Assembly: GCA_017962235.1 (NCBI GenBank)
Contig: JAGCVS010000012.1
Coordinates: forward strand, 103,209-167,208
DNA length: 64,000 nt
Source: Bacteroidales bacterium
GTDB taxonomy: Bacteria > Bacteroidota > Bacteroidia > Bacteroidales > UBA932
Direction of reading: 5' to 3'
Part shown: positions 34,733 through 42,529 of the stretch, piece after piece
Layout of the letters: every line of letters begins with the position of its first letter
How positions within the stretch are numbered: position 1 is the first letter of the stretch
The notes under the pieces: model-generated
What the model was told of the DNA's origin: nothing
Databases searched by the model: none
What the model saw: the letters and a program-made list of their open reading frames with translations, nothing else
Position numbers and translations under genes: made by a program

Positions 34733-35806
34733 TTATGGAAGGAGATCGGAAAGAATGGACTCAAGGTCAGGATGTCCGTCGCAGACAAGGATTTCCCCGG
34801 TCTTGCAATCAATCAGGAAGACGGATGGGATGTACTCGACGCCATAATCCCTGCCTGCCTTGTGGTCCTTGCCCAAAACATTGACCCAAGTCATCGCATT
34901 CTCCGCAACGAAGGATTTCCACTCCTTGGTTTTGGAATCCAGGGAAACACTGTAGATTTCCAGCCCCTTGTCATGATAATGGTCATACGCCTCCTTAAGC
35001 ATAGGAATAGATTGTATGCATGGACCGCACCAGGTTGCCCAGAAATCCAGAATGACATAGCGGTTTGCCGGATTGTCAACTACTGAACTCAGGCTGACAT
35101 GTTTGTCATTCACATCAGGATAATCAATATCGATATAATGCCGATGAATGAGATTCACGCTTTCTTTGGCGGCATTTTCCCTGCGTTCTTCCGCTTTTGC
35201 CCGACGGACCCACCTTTTCCTCATGCTTGCGATATACTTCTTATAGGCCTTGGCCATGTCCGGGGATAAACGGTTAAGTATCTCCGATGCCCTGGTAAGA
35301 TCACCAGATTCCCTGTCAGCATATATCAAGGTCAGGAGATTCGTTTGTTCATCACCAATCGCTTCTTCCCAAAGGGCTTCTTTGGCATCATCATCTGCAG
35401 TCTGGATTCTATGATATGTGTCATTCAGGACCGTTCCTGTCGCGCCTATGCACATATCCGTCGTATCATCGGCGTGGATATTCACAATAATGGTACCTGG
35501 CTCCAGGAAGAAATCCTTCAATTGGCTCCAGTCATAAGGATTGGCATAGACATCTTGGGGATTCTTGGCATACAGGTATACGTGGGTTGGAGCCTTGAAG
35601 CCGGGATGAAACTCAAAGGTCCCATTGTCAACAGTGGTGGTTGCGACAACCTTGTATTTGTTCCATGCATCCTGCAATTCAAGTTCGGCCCCATCATTTA
35701 CACCTTGGATGGAGCCCTTCACGGTGCAGTAATCGGGCTGGGACTGGCAGCCGATGAGGCCAATAGCAAGGGCGGACAGGATTGAAATTATGTGATTTTT
35801 CGTCAT
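34733..35806 (-). CDS. TlpA/ResA-like thioredoxin-fold lipoprotein
   Basis: Periplasmic thiol-disulfide oxidoreductase. Signal ends LIGC (Cys20). The N-terminal half (25-125) is a DUF4369-like beta domain (VKGSIQGVNDGAELELQDAW), then a helical linker (150-225), then a thioredoxin domain with DFWATWCGPCIQSIPML (active-site WCGPC) and YGVEYIPSVFLID with the cis-Pro. 357 residues, usual for Bacteroidota members of this type, which often sit near redox stress or polysaccharide genes. It is probably monocistronic, with its own terminator. Confidence 0.92.
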   Translation of the reverse strand: MTKNHIISILSALAIGLIGCQSQPDYCTVKGSIQGVNDGAELELQDAWNKYKVVATTTVDNGTFEFHPGFKAPTHVYLYAKNPQDVYANPYDWSQLKDFFLEPGTIIVNIHADDTTDMCIGATGTVLNDTYHRIQTADDDAKEALWEEAIGDEQTNLLTLIYADRESGDLTRASEILNRLSPDMAKAYKKYIASMRKRWVRRAKAEERRENAAKESVNLIHRHYIDIDYPDVNDKHVSLSSVVDNPANRYVILDFWATWCGPCIQSIPMLKEAYDHYHDKGLEIYSVSLDSKTKEWKSFVAENAMTWVNVLGKDHKAGRDYGVEYIPSVFLIDCKTGEILVCDGHPDLESILSDLLP

Positions 35807-35813
35807 TGAGTTC

Positions 35814-35823
35814 CGATTTATCT
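35814..35823 (+). repeat. Boundary 10-mer CGATTTATCT, copy 4
   Basis: Only 7 bp upstream of the TlpA-like ATG, so the gene module lies exactly between copies 3 and 4. Confidence 0.6.
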
Positions 35824-35872
35824 TATTGTTGCTGACAACCCTATTTTCAGAGTTTCCTTGGATGTGCCGTTA

Positions 35873-36046
35873 TTACTTTGCGGGCTCCCACTTGCAGCGG
35901 ACGGGAGAGACAATGGCGCCTTCCTTCTTGAGTTCGGCAAAGGCCTTGTCTACCTCTTTGCGGTCGAGGCCGGTGATTTCTGCAATCTTGCCGGCATTCA
36001 CGGGTGCGCCGAATTCGCGCATGGCTTGTAATACTTTTTCTTTCAC
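35873..36046 (-). CDS. 57-residue winged-helix-like protein
   Basis: GTG start at 36046, product (M)KEKVLQAMREFGAPVNAG then KIAEITGLDRKEVDKAFAEL and KKEGAIVSPVRCKWEPAK. The helix pattern A-G-K-I-A-E-x-T-G-L-D-R-K-E-V-D-K-A is a compact winged helix. Similar short proteins are common in Bacteroidota and are poorly described. It follows the OhrR-type gene by 15 bp on the same strand and is probably the last gene of that operon. Confidence 0.75.
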   Translation of the reverse strand: MKEKVLQAMREFGAPVNAGKIAEITGLDRKEVDKAFAELKKEGAIVSPVRCKWEPAK

Positions 36047-36061
36047 GATGTTGGGTTTTAG

Positions 36062-36502
36062 TTATTGTTTGAGTTGTTTGATGATATCGTCCAGCATTCC
36101 GAAAAGACCCGGGACGGTTTCCGGCGTTACGTTCTCGCAGATGACGGCATTACCCACAGTATCCGGAACATCAGTCAGCTTCTTCTGAAGGTCGTGACCC
36201 TTCTTGGTAAGCCTTACAATCATCTGCCGAGCGTCCTCTTTGCCTTTGCTGCGGGTTACAATGCCTTCGGCCTCCATTCGTTTGAGAAGTGGCGTGACGG
36301 TATTGGTTTCCAGAAGCAAACGCTTGGCTATATCGTTTACCGGCTGCGCATCTTTCTCCCACAGCACCAAAAGTACTAAATACTGAGGATATGTGAGACC
36401 GTGCTCACCCAGCAGCGGATGATACGCCTGGGTGAGCAGTCTCGAAGCCGTGTAAAGTCTGAAGCAGAGTTGGTTTTCCAGTTTGAACTTCTCTTCGATC
36501 AT
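36062..36502 (-). CDS. MarR/OhrR-family peroxide-sensing repressor
   Basis: 146 residues with a winged helix (PVNDIAKRLLLETNTVTPLL, KRMEAEGIVTRSKGKEDARQ). The N-terminal LENQLCFRLYTASRLLT carries a Cys at position 13, matching the single reactive Cys15 of OhrR, which is oxidised by organic peroxides and releases DNA. Overlaps the upstream gpx gene by 4 bp. Two palindromes flank the operon promoter and are the obvious targets. In other bacteria OhrR controls ohr; here it is joined to peroxidase and ferritin-like genes. Confidence 0.88.
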   Translation of the reverse strand: MIEEKFKLENQLCFRLYTASRLLTQAYHPLLGEHGLTYPQYLVLLVLWEKDAQPVNDIAKRLLLETNTVTPLLKRMEAEGIVTRSKGKEDARQMIVRLTKKGHDLQKKLTDVPDTVGNAVICENVTPETVPGLFGMLDDIIKQLKQ

Positions 36503-37041
36503 AACATTTCTTCAATGTCCTTCTCAAACGAAGCGGGTTCTGCCACGGGCGCAAAGCGCTTAACGATGGTGCCGTCGCGGTTGATCAGGAATTTGGTGAA
36601 GTTCCAAAGGATGTCGCTATCCTTCTTGGCGGTTTTACTCAGGCCCTTCAGCATAGTGCGGGTAGCTTTGCCCTTGAGGCCTTTATATTCTTCCGAAGGA
36701 GCAACGGATTTGAGATAAGTGTATACCGGGGCCTCATCGGGACCGTTCACGTCGATTTTCTTCATCAGCTGGAAGGTCACTCCGTGATTGATGCGGCAGA
36801 ACTCGGCAATCTCCTCGTCGCTGCCGGGCTCCTGATGGGCAAACTGGTCGCAAGGGAAGCCCACGATGGACAGCCCCTGGTCCTTATACTTCTGATAGAG
36901 CGCCTCCAACCCGTCGTATTGAGGGGTGAAACCGCACTTGGACGCGGTGTTTACAATCAGAAGCACCTTACCTTCGAACTGTGCGAAATCCAGTTCGGCG
37001 CCTTTGTTTGTCAGAGCCTTGAAATCGTAGATCTTAGCCAT
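36499..37041 (-). CDS. Glutathione-peroxidase-family thiol peroxidase (cytosolic)
   Basis: 180 residues, no signal peptide. The peroxidatic Cys lies in NTASKCGFTPQYDGLEALYQ, followed by GFPCDQFAHQEPGSDEEIAE and LWNFTKFLINRDG, so the catalytic Cys/Gln/Trp/Asn set is complete. It is closely similar to the lipoprotein copy at 31440 over the core, which suggests duplication and relocation to another compartment. Middle gene of the ferritin-gpx-ohrR operon, 1 bp after the ferritin-like gene. Confidence 0.94.
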   Translation of the reverse strand: MAKIYDFKALTNKGAELDFAQFEGKVLLIVNTASKCGFTPQYDGLEALYQKYKDQGLSIVGFPCDQFAHQEPGSDEEIAEFCRINHGVTFQLMKKIDVNGPDEAPVYTYLKSVAPSEEYKGLKGKATRTMLKGLSKTAKKDSDILWNFTKFLINRDGTIVKRFAPVAEPASFEKDIEEML

Positions 37042-37042
37042 A

Positions 37043-37498
37043 TTACAGCTGCTTTACGAGCCAGTTCTGATAGCCGATCTTCTCGATGAGGTCAAGCTGC
37101 TCCTCGTCCCAGTACTGGTCCTCTTCTTCGTCCAGAAGATATGCTTTGGTGAGGTCATAGGTGGTGGGGTCTCCGGCAAGGGCGGGCATAGCCTTGTAAA
37201 GAGTTTCAACGCCTTCTTTCTGCAGTTTGTGGTCTGCCTCGATGTAGGCCTTGGGGTCTTCTATAAGTTTAGTCTCGCTGCATACCTTCACTTCAGGAAC
37301 GACGCCGAGGTCCAGAAGACGGTCGGTATATTTCTCCACCCAGGTCATTTCCTCGTTGTAGTGGCCGATGTACTTTTCGCCCAGTTTCGTGAAGCCCTGG
37401 CTCTTGAAGAGTTGTCCCTGCATCTTATGTACGAAAGCGCTGCCGGTAAGTTCGTTGATAATCATCTGAGAGATTTGGATAGTGTTTTTAAAGTCCAT
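37043..37498 (-). CDS. Ferritin-like/bacterioferritin-related protein
   Basis: 151 residues, all helical. The first helix holds IINELTGSAFVHKMQGQLFK, then GEKYIGHYNEEMTWVEKYTD and, after a turn, DLTKAYLLDEEEDQYWDEEQ. The acidic and His residues fit a four-helix di-iron bundle of the bacterioferritin/Dps group. Iron sequestration next to a peroxidase limits Fenton chemistry. First gene of the operon, immediately behind the operator-flanked promoter. Confidence 0.8.
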   Translation of the reverse strand: MDFKNTIQISQMIINELTGSAFVHKMQGQLFKSQGFTKLGEKYIGHYNEEMTWVEKYTDRLLDLGVVPEVKVCSETKLIEDPKAYIEADHKLQKEGVETLYKAMPALAGDPTTYDLTKAYLLDEEEDQYWDEEQLDLIEKIGYQNWLVKQL

Positions 37499-37526
37499 GA
37501 TGTTTGAATATTTAGTTGTTGTTTAT

Positions 37527-37576
37527 ATCGTTCACGATGCAAATGTAAAAATTTATTTTTATATCGCAAGCGATAT
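37527..37576 (-). promoter_or_regulatory. Operator-flanked promoter of the ferritin-gpx-ohrR operon
   Basis: Minus-strand CTTG (37570-37567), 19 nt, TACATTTG (37547-37540). The -33 lies inside the perfect palindrome ATATCGCAAGCGATAT (37561-37576), and a second one, ATCGTTCACGAT (37527-37538), covers the start site. The two palindromes share the ATCG-n-CGAT pattern, consistent with one dimeric repressor. Confidence 0.75.
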
Positions 37577-37796
37577 TTTGAAAAAAGTGAAAAAATCTCC
37601 CTTTCCGCATCAGATAAAATCAACGATAGTACCCTTCAGTTTTAGTCGGTCACTGTTTGGATCACCGTTTTCGGGGTTTGTCATGGGGGATCCCCACTAT
37701 ATCTAAATAATTAATAACCAAAGAATTATTATAACACCAAGAGCGCATCTTAACCACGTGCCGCCTGCCGACCGGTAAGGAGTTTTCCTAGAGGGG

Positions 37797-38720
37797 TCAG
37801 AGTTTCAAGTGCCCTTTGCGGACGATGCTTTCCTGCAGTTCGGCGGGGATGATGCTTCCGATGGCTTTTACAACTGCGTTCACCTTGGCCTCGTGAATAT
37901 AATCGTTCCGGATAACGAGTGATACCGTTCTCTTTAATTCAGGGTCCACTATTGGGCGGAGGCATGTCTGCTGGCTGTAAAGGATCAGCTTAGTATGTGT
38001 CTCCGGGATAATGGTCATCCCGCCGTTGTCGTTCACCAGTTGTATCAAGACACCCACCCGGCCACCTTCGAAATATTTATCATAGCTGGCCTCTTCTTGT
38101 TTGATCTCTGTTGTGTCCAATAGCCGGAGGCCGTCCTTTATCATCCAGATTGGCTCGCCGGCCAAGCTGCGCATCGTTATGAAATCTCTGGCGCAGGCAG
38201 GGTGCTGTGGGGACAGGTAAGCGTAGAAGCGTTCATGATAAAGCGGTATCTCCAGCAAATCTGGATCGCGAACCGGTCCTGATAGAATGCCCATGTCCAC
38301 CTCTGCCTTATGCAGCTTATCTTTGATTGTGTCGGTTAGCATCTCTTCTGCGTTGAGAGAAATGGCAGGATAATGCTTGCCCAAATACTTGAATAATCCG
38401 GGAACCAGAACAGGTGCCACGGTGGAGATAAGTGCCACTTTCAGCGGGCCGGAGAGTATGTCTTTCTCAGAGCATGTCAGTTCCGATATTTGGTCCACAT
38501 TATACAGCACCACCTTTGCCTGGTCTATTATTTTGCGGCCAATCTCTGTGGCTGCCACCGGGTGTGCTTCCCGGTCAAATATCTTTACGTCCAGCTCCTC
38601 TTCCATCTTTTTGACCATAAGGCTTAAAGTAGACTGGGTTAGGTTGCATGCCTCGGCCGCCCGGCCAAAGTGCCTGTACTGGTCAATGGCAACGATATAA
38701 CGCAGTTGCTGAAGTGTCAT
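37797..38720 (-). CDS. LysR-family regulator, OxyR-like but without the sensing cysteines
   Basis: 307 residues. Winged helix at 1-60 (MTLQQLRYIVAIDQYRHFGR, LTQSTLSLMVKKMEEELDVK) is OxyR-like, and the effector domain follows. In OxyR the reactive Cys lies in a GHCLRDQ segment; the equivalent here reads KDGLRLLDTTEI, with no Cys, and the second Cys is also missing. So it probably senses something else, or no redox signal. Start 38720 begins the conserved region. Divergent from the trkH gene; their promoters are separated by under 40 bp, so it may control trkH. Confidence 0.85.
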   Translation of the reverse strand: MTLQQLRYIVAIDQYRHFGRAAEACNLTQSTLSLMVKKMEEELDVKIFDREAHPVAATEIGRKIIDQAKVVLYNVDQISELTCSEKDILSGPLKVALISTVAPVLVPGLFKYLGKHYPAISLNAEEMLTDTIKDKLHKAEVDMGILSGPVRDPDLLEIPLYHERFYAYLSPQHPACARDFITMRSLAGEPIWMIKDGLRLLDTTEIKQEEASYDKYFEGGRVGVLIQLVNDNGGMTIIPETHTKLILYSQQTCLRPIVDPELKRTVSLVIRNDYIHEAKVNAVVKAIGSIIPAELQESIVRKGHLKL

Positions 38721-38748
38721 ACGGATATCTTGATTGATTCTATCAATG

Positions 38749-38799
38749 CAAAGATAAAAATTATTGTATTGATAAATGGCATGCGGCAAAATACCTTTG
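38749..38799. promoter_or_regulatory. Overlapping divergent promoters of the LysR and trkH genes
   Basis: Minus-strand TATCTTTG (38756-38749) drives the LysR gene. Plus-strand TTG (38769-38771), 20 nt, TACCTTTG (38792-38799) drives trkH, with the start near 38804, at the first ATG (38803). Confidence 0.7.
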
Positions 38800-38802
38800 C
38801 CC

Positions 38803-40275
38803 ATGTTTAAACCAAAAGCAATGAACTGGCGAGTTATCTCATGGTATATCGGCGTTGCCCTGCTACTGTCATCGACATTGATGGTTGTCTCATGCATAAT
38901 AGCCTTGTGCACCCCGGGAGATGACAGTGTGTTTCCGCTTCTATATGCTTCTTTTATTACAGGTCTTGTGGGTGTCTTTCCGCTTATCTTTGTAAGAAAG
39001 AGGAGATATAAGTTAAGATTCAAAGAGGGCAATTGCATTGTTGTAGGGGCCTGGCTTGCGGCGTGCATATTCGGGATGCTTCCATTCCTGTTTTATGGTG
39101 GTGAATTCAGCCCTGTCAACGCTCTTTTTGAGAGTGTTTCCGGGTTTACCACCACAGGTGCATCTATCTTGAACGATATAGATACACTGCCCAGAGGACT
39201 CCAGTTCTGGCGTATATCAACGGCATGGGTGGGCGGCGTCGGTATCGTAACACTCTTCTCTATGATAATAGCGGGTGGCCGTGACCGTTCTACATTGTCT
39301 CGCGCAGAGATATCCAGCGTTGCCCGAGAGCCCTTTGCCGGTGAGCCCAGTGAGAGTTTTGCCAGCAGGATGCTGATTACCTACATAGCATTGACTGCTG
39401 CCTCTTTTTGTGCGCTGAAGCTAACCGGAATGGGGTGGTTCGACGCCGTTACCAACGCCATGTCGGCCTGCAGTACGTGTGGCTTTTGTATACGAGGGGA
39501 GAGTATTGCCGCCTACGCCAACCCGGCCGCAGAGATTGTCCTGACTTTCGCAATGATTGCAGCAGGCATCAACTTTGGCATATTGTTCATCGCCTTTATC
39601 AAAGGGCGGCCGCATAATCTCTGGAAATCAGAGACTATAAAAGTATTTCTGTCGCTGGTGCTACTGGCAATTATAATCGTCACCTTGGATTTGATGTTCA
39701 GCGGACAATATGTATCGTTCGCGGATGCCTTGAGGGATGCTTCCTTCCAGGTGGCGTCTATCTCCACCACGACAGGATTTGCAACCAGGGATACCACCAT
39801 GTGGCCACAGCTCAGCATGGTAATCCTGATACTTTGTTCGCTTATATGTGGATGCTCTGGCTCCACTTCGGGCGGCATCAAAATAGACCGGGTCATACTG
39901 GCGGTTAAAGGTATTCACCGAAAAGTGGAACAAGCCATATCGCCAAATATCGTCCAGGTTATCAGGATAGACGGACGGATGAGGGCTGATTCGCAGGTGA
40001 GCGATGCTTTCGGATACATATTCTGCTACTTGCTGATAGTGGTCATATTTGCTGCAATCAATATCGCTGCCGGGCTGGATTTTACAACCGGCGTAACGGC
40101 ATCTGTAGCATGTGTCGGCAATGTGGGACCCGGCTTCGGAGATGTTGGGTCGATGTCAAATTACGCCTCTTTCCCCAGCATTCTCAAAGTCACCGGAATG
40201 GTAGAGATGTTTATCGGCCGACTTGAAATCTTTCCCGTCTTCTACCTTATCAGATCCATACGGTTGAGTACGTAA
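38803..40275 (+). CDS. trkH: TrkH-family potassium uptake membrane protein
   Basis: Potassium channel-like subunit, 490 residues and about 10 membrane helices. The four selectivity-filter loops are visible: TTTGAS, STCGF, STTTGFA and GNVGPGF. The start at 38803 (MFKPKAMNWRV) fits the promoter; ATG 38821 is an alternative. TrkH normally needs TrkA on the cytoplasmic side, usually adjacent in Bacteroidota, but no trkA is in the window. LysR-type neighbour diverges. Confidence 0.93.
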   Translation: MFKPKAMNWRVISWYIGVALLLSSTLMVVSCIIALCTPGDDSVFPLLYASFITGLVGVFPLIFVRKRRYKLRFKEGNCIVVGAWLAACIFGMLPFLFYGGEFSPVNALFESVSGFTTTGASILNDIDTLPRGLQFWRISTAWVGGVGIVTLFSMIIAGGRDRSTLSRAEISSVAREPFAGEPSESFASRMLITYIALTAASFCALKLTGMGWFDAVTNAMSACSTCGFCIRGESIAAYANPAAEIVLTFAMIAAGINFGILFIAFIKGRPHNLWKSETIKVFLSLVLLAIIIVTLDLMFSGQYVSFADALRDASFQVASISTTTGFATRDTTMWPQLSMVILILCSLICGCSGSTSGGIKIDRVILAVKGIHRKVEQAISPNIVQVIRIDGRMRADSQVSDAFGYIFCYLLIVVIFAAINIAAGLDFTTGVTASVACVGNVGPGFGDVGSMSNYASFPSILKVTGMVEMFIGRLEIFPVFYLIRSIRLST

Positions 40276-40308
40276 ATGGTGTTGGATTCTTTATTGGCAA
40301 AGCTATAA

Positions 40309-40458
40309 ATGTATATACTGGTATTTGCCCCTCAAGCACTTGATGATTTGTCGAAGTTGAAAAAGTCAGAACCTGCCGCTTTTAAAAAAGCAGGCAAGCT
40401 GTTGGAGGAACTGCAGGAGCATCCAACAACCGGAACTGGTAAACCCGAATTAATCTGA
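40309..40458 (+). pseudogene. Truncated YoeB/Txe-type toxin gene
   Basis: 49 codons: MYILVFAPQALDDLSKLKKS then KLLEELQEHPTTGTGKPELI, the N-terminal half of YoeB mRNA interferases (normally about 85 residues, continuing PLKG-LSGYWSRRI). The catalytic C-terminal half with its RRI and HRLVY motifs is replaced by a stop. No antitoxin frame is seen upstream. It is a dead toxin remnant. Confidence 0.65.
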
Positions 40459-40496
40459 TTCTTTTCCTCGAAACCTGTTCGACCAATTCTTCTGTC

Positions 40497-40919
40497 TTAG
40501 TCGGTCTCTTTTTGGATCATGGATCTAACCCACGCAGCGGCATCCTCTAATGGGGTATCCGTCCTGACGTCCGGTTCGATGGGGTCTGCGCAGAAAACCT
40601 CTCCCGTTCTTGCCACATCGCAGGAGGTAGTAATCACGAGCAAGTATCCATCTGAGAGGAATTTGGTGACGTTTGCGCTGGCATATCCGGCCGTGGGCAT
40701 TCCAAATGTACGTACGTTATCCAGCCCGCGGAAGCATAACAGAGTGGCTTCGCCAGAACTGCCTGTATGGCTGTCGGCATACAGCGCCTCTCGGTCAAGC
40801 ATTCTGACGCAATGTCGCACATAGCCGCCCGGTGTTTTCTGGTTGCCCCCGAAAAAGCTGCACGCCGAAACGACAAAAAACAATATCAGTAACGAAATAA
40901 TTCTGTTGAACTTGACCAT
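40497..40919 (-). pseudogene. Internally deleted S41-type peptidase lipoprotein
   Basis: 140 residues. The N terminus is a lipoprotein signal (LLILFFVVSAC), but from residue 50 it becomes the C-terminal part of an S41 protease: SSGEATLLCFRGLDNVRTFG, PTAGYASANVTKFLSDGYLL, ITTSCDVARTGEVFCADPIE. The Ser of SSGE matches the usual nucleophile, but PDZ/cap regions and most of the core (over 200 residues) are absent, so activity is unlikely. A frame-preserving deletion is the simplest cause. Confidence 0.6.
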
Positions 40920-41021
40920 GAATTCCGATTGACTGGCGCAAATTTACTGAAATTCCGGTTACTCGTCATCAACGGCAGCCCCAAGATGATCGCCCCCTAC
41001 AAGAAAATTTTGTAGCCAAAA

Positions 41022-41570
41022 TTATTGGGCCCGCTTCCTGGTTTTTTCCCGGGTCTTGTATTTTTTCCATACGCCGCTGCTGGTGCCCTCAAGCTCCAGC
41101 AACTTTGTTTTCTTTTCAAGGCCTGCTGCATAGCCGGTCAGGGTGTCGTCGCTTCCCACTACGCGGTGGCAAGGTATGACTATTGCGATAGGGTTATGTC
41201 CCACTGCACCACCGATTGCCCTTGAGGACATGTGCGCAACGCCCCTCTGGATTGCAATTCTTTTTGCAAGGTCGCCGTAGGTCACCATCTGGCCGTATGG
41301 AATCGTGAGGAGAGCCTGCCACACCTGGCGACGGAAATGAGTACCGCGGAGGTTCAACGGCAGGGTGAAATCTGGGATTTCGCCGTGAAAATACAGATCG
41401 AGCCAGCGGAATGCATCCTGGAAAACAGGAAGATCTTTCTCCTGATGCTCTTCTTCAAGCGTGTCTGCAAAGAATTTCTGGCCGTCGAACCAGAGTCCGA
41501 CTATGGCGTCGCCATCGCTGGCCAGGGTGATTCCTCCAAGAGGACTTTGATAGTGTGCAGTGTAGTCCAT
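41022..41570 (-). CDS. ogt: Methylated-DNA-protein-cysteine S-methyltransferase
   Basis: Suicide DNA repair protein that removes O6-methyl from guanine. 182 residues: PCHRVVG holds the acceptor Cys, preceded by RRQVWQALLTIPYGQMVTYG and the HMSSRAIGGAVGHNPIA stretch. C-terminal tail is basic. The start at 41570 (MDYTAHYQSPLGGI) matches the family. Divergent from ccsB, own transcript. Confidence 0.96.
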   Translation of the reverse strand: MDYTAHYQSPLGGITLASDGDAIVGLWFDGQKFFADTLEEEHQEKDLPVFQDAFRWLDLYFHGEIPDFTLPLNLRGTHFRRQVWQALLTIPYGQMVTYGDLAKRIAIQRGVAHMSSRAIGGAVGHNPIAIVIPCHRVVGSDDTLTGYAAGLEKKTKLLELEGTSSGVWKKYKTREKTRKRAQ

Positions 41571-41629
41571 ATCGTTGTAAATATACAAAAAAAAGTTACA
41601 TTTGTGAAAATCAGTACTTTCTATTGTCT

Positions 41630-42529
41630 ATGGCATTTCTTGGCAGGCTCAAACTCTGGAATATGAAGGTGGGTTTCCTCATAGGTGGGGGCCTTCTTTT
41701 TACGGGAGTGCTGCTACAGGTGGTGCTGGGCCCCATCCGTTGGGAACTTTTTGCATGGCCGGTTAACTTGATTGTGCTGATTCTGCTGCTGGCCGCCATC
41801 GGCATTATGTTTGTCCTGCGGCGGAAAGTTTATGCGTTTGAATGGATGATGCACGCTGGCGCGGCCGTGCCTTGTTTGGTGTACGCTGCGGCTCTGACGA
41901 TGATTATGGGCCTTACGCCGCAGGTGCGCATGGGCGGGGTGCCCTGGTTGAGCCAGATGCTGCGCTTCTGGCCGTTCGTGCTTATATGGACCTGGATGAT
42001 GATTATTTCCGCCTTGGCTGCGCTGAATCATCTGCTGCGGTGGAAAGTGAAGGAAATACCGTTCATTCTGAATCACCTTGGAGTAGTTGTGGCAATCGTT
42101 TCCGCTACGCTGGGAAGCGCCGATACGCAAAGCCTGCGGCTGACGTCCTTTACGGGCGAACCTGAATGGCGCGCAGTGGATGAGTCAGGAGCGCTACACG
42201 AACCGGGCCTTACCATCGAACTGCACAAGTTCACCCTGGAGGAGTATGACGACGGCACGCCCAAGCGTTTTGCGTCTGATATTACCGTTTACACGGCAGA
42301 CGGAAAAACCGTTCGCGGAACAGTAGAAGTTAACAAGCCGCTTAAAGTGAACGGCTGGAAAATATATCAGTACGGATACGATGTGAAAAGCGGGGCCGAG
42401 AGCCCCTACAGCACATTCCAGCTAGTGTGTGACCCATGGATACTTTGGGTGTACATCGGCATCTTTATGATGATTGCCGGCGCACTTTGCCTAATGCTTT
42501 TTATGGCCCCTAAACCTATAAGAGAATGA
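41630..42529 (+). CDS. ccsB: CcsB/ResB-like cytochrome c maturation membrane protein
   Basis: System II cytochrome c biogenesis, thought to deliver heme with CcsA. 299 residues, four membrane helices and a large periplasmic loop (about 165-265, containing FTLEEYDDGTPKRFASDITV and VNKPLKVNGWKIYQYGYDV), as in ResB. Start 41630 (MAFLGRLKLWN). The ATGA overlap with ccsA couples the pair. In other Bacteroidales nrfHA usually precede these genes; here no cytochrome gene is adjacent. Confidence 0.9.
   Translation: MAFLGRLKLWNMKVGFLIGGGLLFTGVLLQVVLGPIRWELFAWPVNLIVLILLLAAIGIMFVLRRKVYAFEWMMHAGAAVPCLVYAAALTMIMGLTPQVRMGGVPWLSQMLRFWPFVLIWTWMMIISALAALNHLLRWKVKEIPFILNHLGVVVAIVSATLGSADTQSLRLTSFTGEPEWRAVDESGALHEPGLTIELHKFTLEEYDDGTPKRFASDITVYTADGKTVRGTVEVNKPLKVNGWKIYQYGYDVKSGAESPYSTFQLVCDPWILWVYIGIFMMIAGALCLMLFMAPKPIRE

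Noticed and set aside
37642..37667. About 25 bp similar to the 3' end of the S41 remnant at 40497
   Set aside because: Too short to tell a gene fragment from chance; no reading beyond it is convincing. The rest of 37577-37796 shows nothing else.
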